Part shown: one piece after another, positions 45,609 through 54,777 of the stretch
Numbering within the stretch: the stretch's first letter is position 1
Layout of the letters: each line of letters begins with the position of its first letter
Assembly: GCF_901538265.1 (NCBI RefSeq)
Contig: NZ_LR593886.1
Location: forward strand, 7,771,738 to 7,835,737
Direction of reading: 5' to 3'
Source: Gemmata massiliana
GTDB lineage: Bacteria; Planctomycetota; Planctomycetia; Gemmatales; Gemmataceae
DNA: 64,000 nt
Made by a program: the position numbers and the translations under genes
Notes under the pieces: model-generated
What the model was told of the DNA's origin: nothing
The model's input: the letters and a program-made list of their open reading frames with translations, nothing else
Databases searched by the model: none

Positions 45609-45701
45609 GGTCTATGGGAATCCCCATAGACCCGGGGGGATGATGAGTTTCATCATCCCCCAACGCGGACGGTTCAACTGCAACCTTCTCGGTGGTAGTT
45701 G
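45609..45701. repeat. hairpin cluster 3
   Basis: Three stem-loops follow the broken zinc-ribbon gene: GGTCTATGGG/CCCATAGACC with loop AATC (45609-45632), GGGGGATGATGA/TCATCATCCCCC with loop GTT (45635-45661) and CAACTGCAACC/GGTGGTAGTTG with loop TTCTC (45675-45701; one wobble, one mismatch). The second shares its GGGGGATGAT arm with cluster 2, and the third shares the TTCTC loop with the 37.8-kb array. Confidence 0.8.
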
Positions 45702-45738
45702 TGGGTGCTCGCCCAACACCCTTTCTGGAGGTTCACGC

Positions 45739-45912
45739 ATGGCCCGACCCGCGAAACCGATGGCCCCGCCTCCGACCGCTGAAGATCTTCTGGCGCTCGG
45801 GTCGCTGTCTTACGACGATGCCGCTGCGTTCTGTGGGATCTCTCGCCGGAGCATCAACCTCGCTGTTGAGCGCGGGGAATGCTCTGTTGAATCCATCGGC
45901 GGTGGCAAGCCT
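45739..45912 (+). pseudogene. helix-turn-helix gene cut by an insertion sequence
   Basis: From ATG 45739 the protein reads MARPAKPMAPPPTAEDLLAL, then YDDAAAFCGISRRSINLAVE and ESIGGGK, an excisionase-like helix-turn-helix. At about 45910 the sense changes to the transposase segment, so the C-terminal end is lost. It is probably the island's former excisionase or regulator. Confidence 0.6.
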
Positions 45913-46770
45913 CTAAACTGGTATGAAGACCTCAACCCCAATGAGCAAATCCCCGCGAGCCGTTGCCAAGGAGGCTTTCCGCTTGGCGAAAGAGGGTCTG
46001 GAGACGTACTCGTCAGCACGCAGTCGCAAGGACTTCACCCAGCACCAGTTGTTCGCCGTCCTCGCTCTCAAGACGTTCTTCAAGACCGACTACCGCGGCA
46101 TCGCCCAGCTCCTCACCGACTTCGCCGAGCTGCGCGAGGAACTCGGACTGACCAAGGTTCCCCACTACTCCACCCTCTGCTACGCCGCCGGACGGCTGTT
46201 AAAAAGGGGGAGGTCGTTTGCCTCCTCGTGTGTGCCACCACGTCCGCAACCGAACGCGGCCTGATTGGTGACAAGCCGACCGCGGCCGTGGACGGCACGG
46301 GTTTGGAAAGTCGGCACACCTCGCGATACTTCTTCGAGCGGGCCGGACGCAAGCACACCTCTCGACTCTGGACCAAGCTCACCGTCGCCTGCGACACCAA
46401 GAGCCATTTCTTTGCCGGGGCCACCGTCACCACAGGCCCGAGTAACGACTCGCCTCAGTTCCGCCCGGTCCTGCTCCAGGCATCGTTGGCCGTGAGATGG
46501 GATCGGGTGTTGGCCGACTCCGCGTTCGACAGCGAGGCCCACCACGCCTACGCCCGGGAGGACCGGGGCATCCGGTCGTCGGTCATCCCACTGAACCGCC
46601 GCAACCAGGGCCGGAAGTGGCCCAAGACCACCTATCGGCGTCAGATGGTCAAGCGATTCCGGAAGAAACGTCGTGGGAGCCAACACAAGCGAGTCTATGG
46701 CCAGAGGTGGCAAGCGGAGTCTGCGTTCAGCCGACACAAACGTCGGCTCGGTAGTTCACTCGGTGGTCGT
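45912..46770 (+). mobile_element. insertion sequence, IS4/IS5-type DDE transposase
   Basis: The stretch between the cut helix-turn-helix gene and the cut integrase gene carries one transposase in two frames. Both flanking genes are broken at its ends, which shows it as an insertion. Terminal repeats could not be fixed by eye, so the ends are good to about 30 bases. Confidence 0.65.
45923..46770 (+). CDS. DDE transposase, two frames joined by a -1 shift
   Basis: The first frame (from 45923) gives KSPRAVAKEAFRLAKEGLET and the N-terminal helical domain up to YAAGRLL near 46196. The second frame continues with AVDGTGLESRH (first Asp), VLADSAFDSEAHH (second Asp) and YGQRWQAESAFSRHKRRLG (Glu). The change lies at TTAAAAAGGGGG (46199-46210) and is -1, so it may be programmed as in several IS families, or a mutation. 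The C-terminal end past 46770 runs into integrase DNA and may be truncated. Confidence 0.65.
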
Positions 46771-47104
46771 TCCGATGCCTCACGAGAGCGAGAATGTCGG
46801 CTTCGAGTGCTAGTTCGTTCGTTGCCGTGCCGTCGGCGCGCCTATAGTGCTGTTCGGCGTGTCGCCAGAACGCGAGTGCGACTTCATCCACGGTGATGTC
46901 ACCGGGTAGTCGCTGAACCAAGATCTCCGGCGCGCCAGGTGAGGCCCGGAACTCGGCCAGAACCTTCGCGAAGGCATCATGGCTTTCGGGGCTACCAAAT
47001 GCGCCGAGTGACTTCCAAGCGCCGTTGATCCAACACCGGGCGGTGTTGGTCGGTCGGTGAAGACGATAGGTAGGGGGCTTGGGACGAGAATTGTGTTTTG
47101 GCAT
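46756..47104 (-). pseudogene. truncated tyrosine recombinase (N-terminal part)
   Basis: From ATG 47104 it reads MPKHNSRPKPPTYRLHRPTN, then ARCWINGAWKSLGAFGSPES, matching the N-terminal core-binding part of the integrase at 10636. The catalytic domain is missing: the frame runs into the transposase DNA near 46756. The start lies 117 bases after the tRNA-Met 3' end on the same strand, close to the 116 seen in the other element. Confidence 0.8.
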
Positions 47105-47221
47105 AGAGCGTTCCGGGTGCTTGTGACGGGTAAATTTACCCGTTTTCCAAGCCACACCGGCCGCTCTTCGGACCACCCGAAGGTAAGCTTAAATGCTTCG
47201 GCCGACACACTTTACGATGAG

Positions 47222-47294
47222 TAGCGGGGGTGGGAATTGAACCCACGACTCCTCGCTTATGAAGCGAGTGCTCTAACCTCTGAGCTACCCCGCC
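47222..47294 (-). tRNA. tRNA-Met (anticodon CAT)
   Basis: Minus strand, 73 bases. Acceptor GGCGGGG pairs with CCCCGCT (first pair G-U), D-arm GCTC/GAGC, anticodon stem CTCGC/GCGAG with loop TTCATAA, T-arm GTGGG-TTCAATT-CCCAC and discriminator A. CCA is not encoded. The anticodon CAT means elongator Met, or Ile2 if the C is modified to lysidine; the body favours Met. Its 3' end served as an integration site for the neighbouring island. Confidence 0.93.
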
Positions 47295-47422
47295 AGGGGT
47301 CTAGTACTCACTGTATTTTCAAGCTGGTTCCCGGCAACTGGTATCTTAACACTACACCCAAAACTACACCTAGTGGTCCGTCTATCGCTCGATGTCGGAT
47401 ATGGGCTAGAGGGCCTTGAGCT

Positions 47423-48012
47423 TCACGCGGGCGCCGGCGGTGGCAGTTTTCCACCGCCGGCGCCCGCCTTCGCTGCATTGCGAGCCTCGGCCCACGCGCC
47501 CAGGGTTCTTTCCATCTCGGTCTTCGTCTCGAATCGCCGCTTCCCCAGGCACTGGCGCGACTGCACGCTCAGCTCCATTTCGGCCATATTCAACCTGCTC
47601 CCGTTCATCGGCGTCTGCACCAAGCGCCCCGCGGTCTCGGCGTCAAACGCCTTGTACAAACTGACGGTGTGATGCGTGTTCAGGTTGTCGCAAACCAGCG
47701 TCACCAGTTCCGCCTCGGAGTAATCGACTCCAACAGGTATCGGACCTCATCGGCCCAATAACAACCCGTGCGGCTGTCGCGGCCCCCACCCGGCGCCACC
47801 CGTCGAGGGGGTTGTAAAACATGAACAGCGAACAGGTTCCGTGGCGCGCGCACTTGTCATCGACGCGCCGCTTCGTCCATACCGATCAGCGGATGCTTCG
47901 GGTCGTACCGGGTGTGGTACACGTCGAGAACCTGTTCCACCGCGGCGACGAACCGGGGCCGGCCCCCCGACGCGATGCAGAAGCGCTCGACCTTCCAGGG
48001 CTGGAATTCATT
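47423..48012 (-). pseudogene. IS630-family transposase, C-terminal part
   Basis: On the minus strand, WKVERFCIASGGRPRFVAAV, then YHTRYDPKHPLIGMDEAARR, and after frame changes LVCDNLNTHHTVSLYKAFDA and PMNGSRLNMAEMELSVQSRQ are the C-terminal DDE domain of an IS630-type transposase. The reading frame is broken near 47880 and 47720. The N-terminal end lies beyond the IS5-like insertion at 48013. It is inactive. Confidence 0.7.
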
Positions 48013-48570
48013 AGACTCGTTGCGAAATAGCGAGCGTGTGGCTATTCGGGCGGCATGACGAATTACGAGAAGCTGGTTCGGAAGCCGTCGTTCTTCCGCA
48101 TGTTCACCGGATTATCTGGCGCCGCGTTCGACCAGCTCCTGACAGATCTGGAGCCGGTATGGCTCGCTCGAAAGGCGAAGCAATCGGCGAACCGGCCTCG
48201 GCAGCGCAAGCCCGGAGCCGGGCGCGAGGCGAAGCTCCGGTTGGCCGACCGGCTGTTGCTGACGCTGCTGTACTGCCGGGCGCACATCACGCAGGAATTC
48301 GTGGGGTTCCTGTTCGGCGTGGGTAAGGGAACGGTGTCGCGAAAGGTTCAGGAACTGAGCCCGTGCATGGCCGGTGTGTTCCGCATCCCCGAGAAGAAGG
48401 TGCGGATCGATCCCGACGACCCCGGAGCGGTGTTCGTGGACGCGACCGAGCAACCCGCGAATCGCCCCAAGCGGGGCCAGCGGCGCAGGTACTCAGGTAC
48501 GGATAACGGCTACACACACGACTGCATGGCCGAAGCACGCTTGAATCAACGCTTATTGCGCAACGAGTCT
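48013..48570 (+). mobile_element. internally deleted IS5-like element nested in the IS630 remnant
   Basis: AGACTCGTTGCG at 48013-48024 is repeated inverted as CGCAACGAGTCT at 48559-48570, and ATT flanks both ends (48010-48012 and 48571-48573), a likely 3-base target duplication. The inside holds a transposase that loses its C-terminal catalytic half. On each side lie parts of the same IS630 gene (LVRLQVAPHVCPETARMCLK on the right, FQPWKVERF on the left), so the element jumped into that IS. Confidence 0.75.
48055..48510 (+). pseudogene. IS5-family transposase, N-terminal part
   Basis: MTNYEKLVRKPSFFRMFTGL, then LRLADRLLLTLLYCRAHITQ and FGVGKGTVSRKVQELSPCM form the helix-turn-helix part of an IS5-type transposase; VFVDATEQPANRPKRGQRRR carries the first catalytic Asp. 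The protein stops matching at RRRYSG near 48500, so the second Asp and the Glu are missing. It cannot be active alone. Confidence 0.7.
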
Positions 48571-48657
48571 ATTTTTTTCAGGCACGTGCGCGCGGTCTCG
48601 GGGCAGACATGGGGCGCCACCTGGAGTCGGACCAGTTCGTCGCAGAGCAGTTGTAGG
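48571..48657 (-). pseudogene. IS630 transposase fragment, N-terminal side
   Basis: Minus-strand reading LLCDELVRLQVAPHVCPETA followed by RMCLKK is typical of the region just before the catalytic domain in IS630 transposases. It matches the other half at 47423-48012 across the IS5-like insertion. Confidence 0.55.
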
Positions 48658-48659
48658 AC

Positions 48660-49028
48660 CTAGCACTCGCGCCCCATCGGCGGGTCGCTGCAACAGAGCG
48701 TGACGAGGTGGACCCCGCCCTTGCCGTCGAGAACCTGGGGCACGCCGGCAGCGCGTCGTGCAACTTGGCCACGGTCCATTCGCCCGCCTCGTCGGGTACC
48801 GTGACATTGCGGTTGTGGTTCACCCGCACCACATACTCCGTCCGGTGCGAGCCCGCGTAATCGAGGAACTCGGTGACATCGGCCCCGCGGTCGGCCACAT
48901 GCACCCACCGCTTGCCCGGCCCGGCGGGGCCGAGCGCTTCCGCGGCGTTGCGCCACAGGATTCTGGCCTTGTGTGTAGGTCGTGCCGCAGCATCGATGAC
49001 CCGAATTTGCTGTACGACTTCGTAGCAA
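48660..49028 (-). pseudogene. IS4/Tn5-type transposase fragment
   Basis: Minus-strand reading WVHVADRGADVTEFLDYAGS, then TEYVVRVNHNRNVTV and, after a frame change near 48745, LDGKGGVHLVTLCCSDPPMG. This is the central DDE core of an IS4/Tn5-type transposase (V-A-D-R-G-A-D near the second Asp). Both ends are missing. It abuts the IS630 at 49037. Confidence 0.6.
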
Positions 49029-49036
49029 GAACCCTA

Positions 49037-50205
49037 GTGCAGGATCATGGCTGAGGTTTTGGCAATGTGGGGTGGAGCGTGCAGCCGTAGTAGTTGCACG
49101 CTCGCTGCCGTACCTCAGCGGCGGTCAGTTTCCGGTCGGGCTCGACGATGGCCCGCTTGCCGTGGACCCACTTGGGTTCGATCGGATTGAGCCACGGGGC
49201 CTTGACCGGCAGACCGCACACCCGGATCCGGCACCCGGCCTTCGCGCGCCGGACCCGCCGGTTGTGGGCCTCGATCCACCGCCGCACCCGCCGGCTCACG
49301 TGCCACGCGGCGTTGTCCCACACCAGGGCCAACACCGCCTTCCCCTCGGTCGCCAGCACCTCGCACACCCACCCCAGGAACGCCTCGGTGGTGGCACTTA
49401 CCGGCCGCCCGTCGCAGAACCGCAGCATCATCCCGCCCGTGTCGGCCCGCAGCACCCCATAGCACGCCAGCGCCTCTGGCCCGCCGCCCTTCGGATCCCG
49501 GGCGTTGCCCCCGAGCCGGAGCGGGCCGGAGGTCGTCCAGGCGAACAGATCGGGCTGGGCCAGTCGCGTCCACCAGCACTCGTCTTGAAAACCCAGCACC
49601 CAGTCCGAATGCTTCGCCGCCTCCGCGATCAGCCGGTCCCGACGCCTTTTTTCTTGACGTATTCGGGGTCCGGGCTGGTGATCCAGTGCTTGGCCCGCTT
49701 CCACCCGACCCCGAGACGCTTCAACGCCTGTCGGATCGGCTCGACCGACAGCACCCGGGACGTCCATCCCTTCTGGTGGCACACCTCGGCCACCAACGCC
49801 AGGGTCCACAGGCTCGTCGGCTTGCCGAACGCTCGGGGCCGGCGGTGGAGTAGATCCTTGAGGTCCTCGTCCCGCCCCCGGTCCCATACCCGGCCGGGAT
49901 CCTTGCGGGCATGCGACTTGGCGGCCAAGCATCCCAGGCCGTCGGTCTCGAACGCCCGGACGGCGTTGCGGACCGCTTGGGCGGTACACCCGACCACCCG
50001 CCCGACTTCGGCCGGCCCCATCCGCCCGGCACTCGCCAACAGGATCTGCGAGCGGCGGACGGTGAACGCATCGGCCGACTTCCGGCCTCGCTCCAACGCC
50101 CGCCGCTCGGCGGCCGTGAGCGTACGGACGAATTTACGGGGCTTGTTCATCCCGACAACATACGACCCCGACCGGATTCGCAAACGGTCAGAAATTAGGA
50201 TGCAC
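49037..50205 (-). mobile_element. IS630-family insertion sequence, apparently complete
   Basis: CCTAGTGCA at 49033-49041 faces TGCACTAGG at 50201-50209, and TA dinucleotides lie inside both, as expected because IS630 elements duplicate TA on insertion. The 1.17-kb body carries one transposase in two frames. Of the insertion sequences here, this is the only one that looks whole. Confidence 0.7.
49045..50150 (-). CDS. IS630 transposase with a -1 frameshift at AAGAAAAAAGG
   Basis: Frame A from ATG 50150 (MNKPRKFVRTLTAAERRALE) holds the helix-turn-helix domain and ends EYVKKKGVGTG. Frame B continues after AAG-AAA-AAA with RRRDRLIAEAAKHSDWVLGF and the catalytic residues FQDECWW, LVWDNAAWH and PWLNPIEPKW. 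The shift is -1 on a run of six A, a classical slippery site, so frameshifting is likely programmed and makes a protein of about 367 residues. It would cut and join DNA at TA sites. Confidence 0.78.
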
Positions 50206-50276
50206 TAGGCCGCGTGATCAGAGTGTCGTCTGGCCAACTATTTTAGCTACCGGGAGCAGTTTTCGGAGGGCCGAGC

Positions 50277-51027
50277 GTGCTTGCCCGCCATGCGATTTCG
50301 GATGCGGATTGGGACCGGGTCACGGGTCTGGTACCGAGCCACGGTCCGAAGAACGAGCCCCGGCGGTTCGTGGATGCGGTGTCGTTCGTGGCCCGAACCG
50401 GGATCCCGTGGCGCGACCGGCCCGAGCGGTTCGGCCATTGGAACGGGGTGTGGCGCCGGTTCGATCGGTGGCCCCGGCTGGTGTGTGGCCGCGCGTGTTC
50501 GAGGCACTCCAGGACCCGGACCTGGAGTGCCGGATCTTGGAGCCCACGGTGATCCTCGCGCACCCGTGTGCGGCCGGAGCCCCCAAAAGCCGACGGGACC
50601 GGGGACAAGGGGAGCAGGCGCTGGGGCGCAGCCGGGGCGGGTTCGGGACCAAGATCCACGTCCGCCTGAGCGGGCTCGGGTTGCCCACGCAGGTTCTCCT
50701 GGAGTGCGGGCCAAGAGGCCGACATTACCCACGCCCCACTCCTGTTGACGGGAGCACCTCCGGGGTTGGTGGATGGTGACAAGGGTTGTGACCAGCAGGA
50801 GCTCGTGGGCGCGATCGAGGCCCGTGGTGGTGAGGCCGTGATCCCGAGTCGGAAGAACCGGACCGTGCCACGGGCATCGCCACGGACCGGTACGAGAATC
50901 GCAACCTGGTCGCGCGGTTCTGGTCCAAGGCCAAGCCGTACCGGCGCCGCGCCACCCGCTACGAGAAGACCGCCCGCAACTTCCGCGCACGCGTTCGCGT
51001 GGCATCCATCATGAGCTTACTGCGGTA
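50277..51027 (+). pseudogene. IS5-family transposase, multiply frameshifted
   Basis: GTG 50277 starts MLARHAISDADWDRVTGLVP, then RTGIPWRDRPERFGHW, the typical IS5 N-terminus. The sense moves to a second frame (VFEALQDPDLECRILEPTVI, GRSRGGFGTKIHVRLSGLGL), then to a third (VDGDKGCDQQELVGAIEARG, GGEAVIPSRKNRT) and a fourth near 50900. At least three frameshifts mean it is dead. The three IS copies in this region are of different families. Confidence 0.72.
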
Positions 51028-51108
51028 GACCGTACGCCTGCCCACACGGCCCAGCGCTTCGCTCGGGAAGTCCGATCCGCGCAGCGGGCGCAAATTGGTA
51101 CGCCGGGA

Positions 51109-51675
51109 TCACTTCTCGGGCGTGCCGTCCTTCTTCGACCGACCGACGGCGACACGGGCCTTAATGACACCGTCGTTGTCCTGGTAGCCGGAACCGAGGG
51201 CGTCTTTTGCGGGCTGAATCGGGATACCCTGCACGAACAATTCGGCCCTCTTCACCCCCTCGGGTGTTGCAGTGTCGTTCGCGCAGAAATAGATCTTCCC
51301 GGGGCCGTCGACCCGGAGCACGTCGTCGTCTTTGGAAAACGCTGTGACCGTGTCGCCCACCCGAACGAGCAGGCTACCTTCGTTTGCACCGCTCTTGAGG
51401 TACGTACCCTCGGCCTTGAAGTCCGAGTTCCCGCCGGCCCCCACTTTCTTGTCCCAGGTTTCGTTGATCGTCCACGTCCCGGTGGCCGTAATTGCGGCCG
51501 TGTACCCGGCGGGCAGTTTGACCCCGCTGTACTGCCACGCCTGTCCGCTAGCCTGTACCTCTTTGATGAACACTTCCTCCGAATTCGCGGGGGCCTCGGT
51601 CTCCGCTCCGGCGCGGACGGTCCCCAGTACAACGGCACCCAGAATTGCCACGAACGACAGCAAAAATTGATTCAC
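51109..51675 (-). CDS. secreted LecA/PA-IL-like carbohydrate-binding protein
   Basis: 188 residues with signal peptide MNQFLLSFVAILGAVVLGTV. The mature part has WQYSGVKLPAGYTAAITATG, then GTWTINETW, GSLLVRVGDTV, GKIYFCANDT and YQDNDGVIKARVAV, the strand order of PA-IL-like (LecA) domains, which bind galactose with calcium through N-D and D-N-x-G residues; here ND and DND are present. It is probably an exported sugar-binding protein. Confidence 0.75.
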   Translation of the reverse strand: MNQFLLSFVAILGAVVLGTVRAGAETEAPANSEEVFIKEVQASGQAWQYSGVKLPAGYTAAITATGTWTINETWDKKVGAGGNSDFKAEGTYLKSGANEGSLLVRVGDTVTAFSKDDDVLRVDGPGKIYFCANDTATPEGVKRAELFVQGIPIQPAKDALGSGYQDNDGVIKARVAVGRSKKDGTPEK

Positions 51676-52009
51676 GTTTATACCCCGGTCAAAAGTGTTG
51701 AAGTGCTCTCACCGCCCGTTGTTTGATCCCAATAACACATAGCACGCAATCCCGCAGTAGCTGCCAGAGGAGCAATTGGGGCGTTTTTTCGACTCACGTG
51801 GGACTGGTTTGTGAAGCCCGTATGAATCGAACAAAGTACCTACGGTAACCCTCCGGGCAGTTTTGGCCTCGGCTCAATTCGCGCCACCCAGAAATTCGGC
51901 CCCGGCGATCGGAAAATTAGATGGGTCACATCACTCACACCCGGATCTGTGTTCTACCGTTTTTGTGCCCTTCTGCCGCGGCCTCCTTGACTCGTCTAAG
52001 GTTGTCCCC
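51676..52009. other. intergenic gap between divergent genes
   Basis: No gene is supported. The open frame before 52010 has no coding character. It should contain promoters for the lectin-like gene and the kinase-WD40 gene. Confidence 0.45.
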
Positions 52010-54238
52010 ATGAGCGCCCCTGCCACCGCAACCGATTTCCTGACGTTAGTTAAGAAAAGTGGTGTCCTTAACGAAAAGCAGTTCTCGGAGCAGTTCCCCG
52101 ACGCGCACGAACTACCGGCCGATCCCACAGAGTGCGCGAACACGCTCATCCGGGCGGGCCTTCTGACTACGTTCCAGGCCCGGCAGATCTTGGCCGGGAA
52201 GTTCCGCGGGTTGGTGCTCGGCGTGTACAAAATTTTGCGCCCACTCGGTCAGGGCGGGATGGGGGTCGTGTATCTTGGCGAACACATGAGTCTTCACCGG
52301 CGGGTGGCTCTGAAAGTGCTCCCCGCGAAGAACGCCCGGGACCAAGTTACGGTTGAGCGGTTCATGAGGGAGGCCCGCGCGACGGCCGCCCTCGACCACC
52401 CGAACATTGTCCGCCTGCACGACGTCTGCCAGGGGGCTGGGGTCCACTTCCTCGTCATGGAACTCGTCGAAGGGAAGGATCTGCAGACCCTCTTATCAGA
52501 AACGGGGCCGCTCCACTTCGCCACCGCGGTCTCGTACATCGCCCAGGCCGCTGCGGGGCTCCAGCACGCCCACAGTAAGGGCATCGTGCATCGGGACATC
52601 AAACCGGCGAACTTAATGATTACCAAGGACGGGAGCGTCAAGATCCTCGACATGGGTCTCGCCCGGTCGTTCCTGAACGAGAACGACAACCTGACCGGCG
52701 CGCTCGGCGAGGACGGCGAGGCCCTCGGGACGATCGACTTCGTCGCGCCCGAACAGGCGCTCGGTCAGGCGGTTGATGAGCGCGCCGACATGTACAGCCT
52801 CGGGGCCACGCTGTATTCCCTCGTTACCGGCCACCCCCCCTTTAAAGGGTCGCGCGCGCAAATCCTGATGCAGCACCAAATGTCCGCCCCGCCCCAGTTG
52901 TCGAAGACCCTCAAGGTGGCCGCCCCGCAGACCCTCAACGACGTCATCGCCAAGATGATGGCAAAAAAGAAGGGCGACCGGTTCCAGTCCGCCGACGAGG
53001 TGATCGACGCCCTCAGCCCGTGGCTCCCCGCTCCCCGGTCCAGCAATAACGTACAACAGGACGCGCTCAGTACCCAGGATCTGCGGGACGCCGGGGTACC
53101 GACCCAAACGGCACGGTCCACGACCCGAAAGGGGAAGAAGAGTAAGAAGCGTCAGGCCGCGCGGCAGAACCGGAAGAAGTGGTACGCGATCGGCGGCGCC
53201 GGGGCCGCGGTTCTCGTGCTCGGGATCTTGGTCGCGGTCCTGGGCGGGGGCAAAAAGTCCGCGACCGCCGGGAGTGGCGCTGGGTCAGGCACCGGCTCCC
53301 AAGCTAACGTTACCGAGGAATCGCAGACGGTACTGACGACGGTCGCACCGGTCAACGACGTGGTTCTGTCCCTGGACGGGACCAGGTTCGCTGCCGTCGA
53401 CTGGTCGGGGAACCTGTTTTATGGGCGCACGGCGGACCTGCAAAAACGGAGCACGGTCACGATTCAGGGGGACTTGCGCTGTTGCACCGGCACGGCAGAC
53501 GGCCGGTACATCGTGTTCGGCGGTATCCAGGCGCCGGTCTACGTGTACGATTGGGACACCGGCCAAAAGGTACGCGAGTTCATCGGGCACTCCGATACGA
53601 CTTGGGGCGCGGCGGTGTCGCGATCGGGAAAACTGCTGCTGACGTGCGGGAGCGACGGCGAGGTGCTCCTGCGCGACTTCGCCACGGGAACCCTGATCCG
53701 CAAGCACGAATTCGAAGCCAAACAGGTCTGGTCGGTGGCCTTTTCGCCGGACGATACGAAAATCGTCGCTTCCTGCGGTCAGGGGCCGACCGACGGCGAG
53801 TCCTATCAAATCCGGATCTGGGATGTGGCGACCGGGCAAGAGCTCCAACGGCTCACCGGGCACACCCGGGACGTTCGGTGGGTGACGTTCTCGCCAGACG
53901 GTCGGACCCTCGCCTCCGCCGGGTTCGACGGCACAGTCCGCTTGTGGGATCTCGCGCGCGGCAAAGAGATCAGCTCCATCAACGCACACAATAACTACGC
54001 CGAACGGGTGTTCTTCCTCCCGGGCGGGAAGCGCGTCGCGTCGTGCGGCGCCTTTCCCCCCAACGATCCCGCGTACGGCGGGCTCCGCGTCTGGGACGTC
54101 ACGAGCGGGCAACAGGTTCGGACGTGGCGCGGGTTCGATGCGCGGGGGCTGATCGGATTGGCTGTCTCTCCGGACGGAACCTACGCCCTCGCCAGCAGCC
54201 GGGAAAAGACCGTGCGCCTTTGGAAGTTCTCGTTCTGA
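52010..54238 (+). CDS. serine/threonine kinase with C-terminal WD40 propeller
   Basis: 743 residues from ATG 52010. Residues 1-65 are a helical planctomycete kinase leader (GVLNEKQFSEQFPD, RAGLLTTFQARQILAGKF). Kinase about 72-335: LGQGGMGVVYLGEH, Lys102, IVHRDIKPANLMI, ILDMGLARS (DMG in place of DFG) and DFVAPEQALG. Near residues 385-405 a Lys/Arg-rich stretch precedes a membrane helix (GGAGAAVLVLGILVAVLGG). The C-terminus has about six WD-like blades. The DMG variant occurs in active kinases of this group. Signal unknown. Confidence 0.92.
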   Translation: MSAPATATDFLTLVKKSGVLNEKQFSEQFPDAHELPADPTECANTLIRAGLLTTFQARQILAGKFRGLVLGVYKILRPLGQGGMGVVYLGEHMSLHRRVALKVLPAKNARDQVTVERFMREARATAALDHPNIVRLHDVCQGAGVHFLVMELVEGKDLQTLLSETGPLHFATAVSYIAQAAAGLQHAHSKGIVHRDIKPANLMITKDGSVKILDMGLARSFLNENDNLTGALGEDGEALGTIDFVAPEQALGQAVDERADMYSLGATLYSLVTGHPPFKGSRAQILMQHQMSAPPQLSKTLKVAAPQTLNDVIAKMMAKKKGDRFQSADEVIDALSPWLPAPRSSNNVQQDALSTQDLRDAGVPTQTARSTTRKGKKSKKRQAARQNRKKWYAIGGAGAAVLVLGILVAVLGGGKKSATAGSGAGSGTGSQANVTEESQTVLTTVAPVNDVVLSLDGTRFAAVDWSGNLFYGRTADLQKRSTVTIQGDLRCCTGTADGRYIVFGGIQAPVYVYDWDTGQKVREFIGHSDTTWGAAVSRSGKLLLTCGSDGEVLLRDFATGTLIRKHEFEAKQVWSVAFSPDDTKIVASCGQGPTDGESYQIRIWDVATGQELQRLTGHTRDVRWVTFSPDGRTLASAGFDGTVRLWDLARGKEISSINAHNNYAERVFFLPGGKRVASCGAFPPNDPAYGGLRVWDVTSGQQVRTWRGFDARGLIGLAVSPDGTYALASSREKTVRLWKFSF

Positions 54239-54777
54239 TGCGCCGAGGTTGCGCGCCCGCGCCTCGTCCGGGTGGTCGCTCCGCCACTTCGGGGACTCAC
54301 GGCATAGGGACGAGTACCCAGATCCGCTCCCTCGCAATCCGCTCCTGGACGCGGTCCAAAAAGAGCGGCCTGCTGGCACCGGACGAACGAACCACGGTGC
54401 GATTAACCGACCAACAGCGGTGAGTTTGAACACGCTACCCTCGGCGCCCTTCTGATCCGCCGGGGCCGTTTTCTTCGGGTCCGCCGGGCCAGGTTCCTTG
54501 GAACCGGACGGAACCGGGGCTTCGGGCTTACTCGGCCCCGGCGCTTCTGCGGCGCCGATTCCGTCGCCTTCGGCCACCCGAACACGAAAGCACTTGTAAG
54601 ATAAATTATATATATATATATATACGACTAATCTACCAGCCAACCACACCAATCAATCATCGCCCTGTCACTTAAATTGCCCTCGGCGCGATCGATCGGC
54701 GATTCGCGAGCGCCGGTTCCTCGTCCGCCCCGTAAAACAGTCGATGTTTCCAAGCCACAACAGTCGGAGAGCGAGAG
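54239..54777. other. intergenic gap with a TA-repeat and a possible gene remnant
   Basis: No gene is supported on the plus strand. Bases about 54605-54625 are a run of TA repeats. On the minus strand, about 54560-54440, a Pro/Lys/Glu-rich reading (APGPSKPEAPVPSGSKEPGP) looks like the tail of an exported protein, but no start or domain is found. Confidence 0.4.

Larger units (their letters stand above)
42990..47294. mobile_element. second island next to tRNA-Met (decayed integrative element)
   Basis: The stretch carries small zinc-ribbon, SWIM and helix-turn-helix genes on the plus strand with GTGA overlaps, and a truncated integrase on the minus strand whose start lies 117 bases after the 3' end of a tRNA-Met. 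This is the same layout as the element at 10.5 kb. An IS has cut the integrase. No second copy of the tRNA-Met 3' end was found by eye, so the left end is uncertain. Confidence 0.4.

Noticed and set aside
54605..54625. Origin or regulatory meaning of the TA repeat
   Set aside because: A short dinucleotide repeat without nearby DnaA boxes or repeats; simple slippage is enough.
53285..54652. 455-residue minus-strand frame opposite the kinase-WD40 gene
   Set aside because: It is a shadow of the GC-rich kinase gene; only its first 60 codons beyond that gene have any protein-like character.
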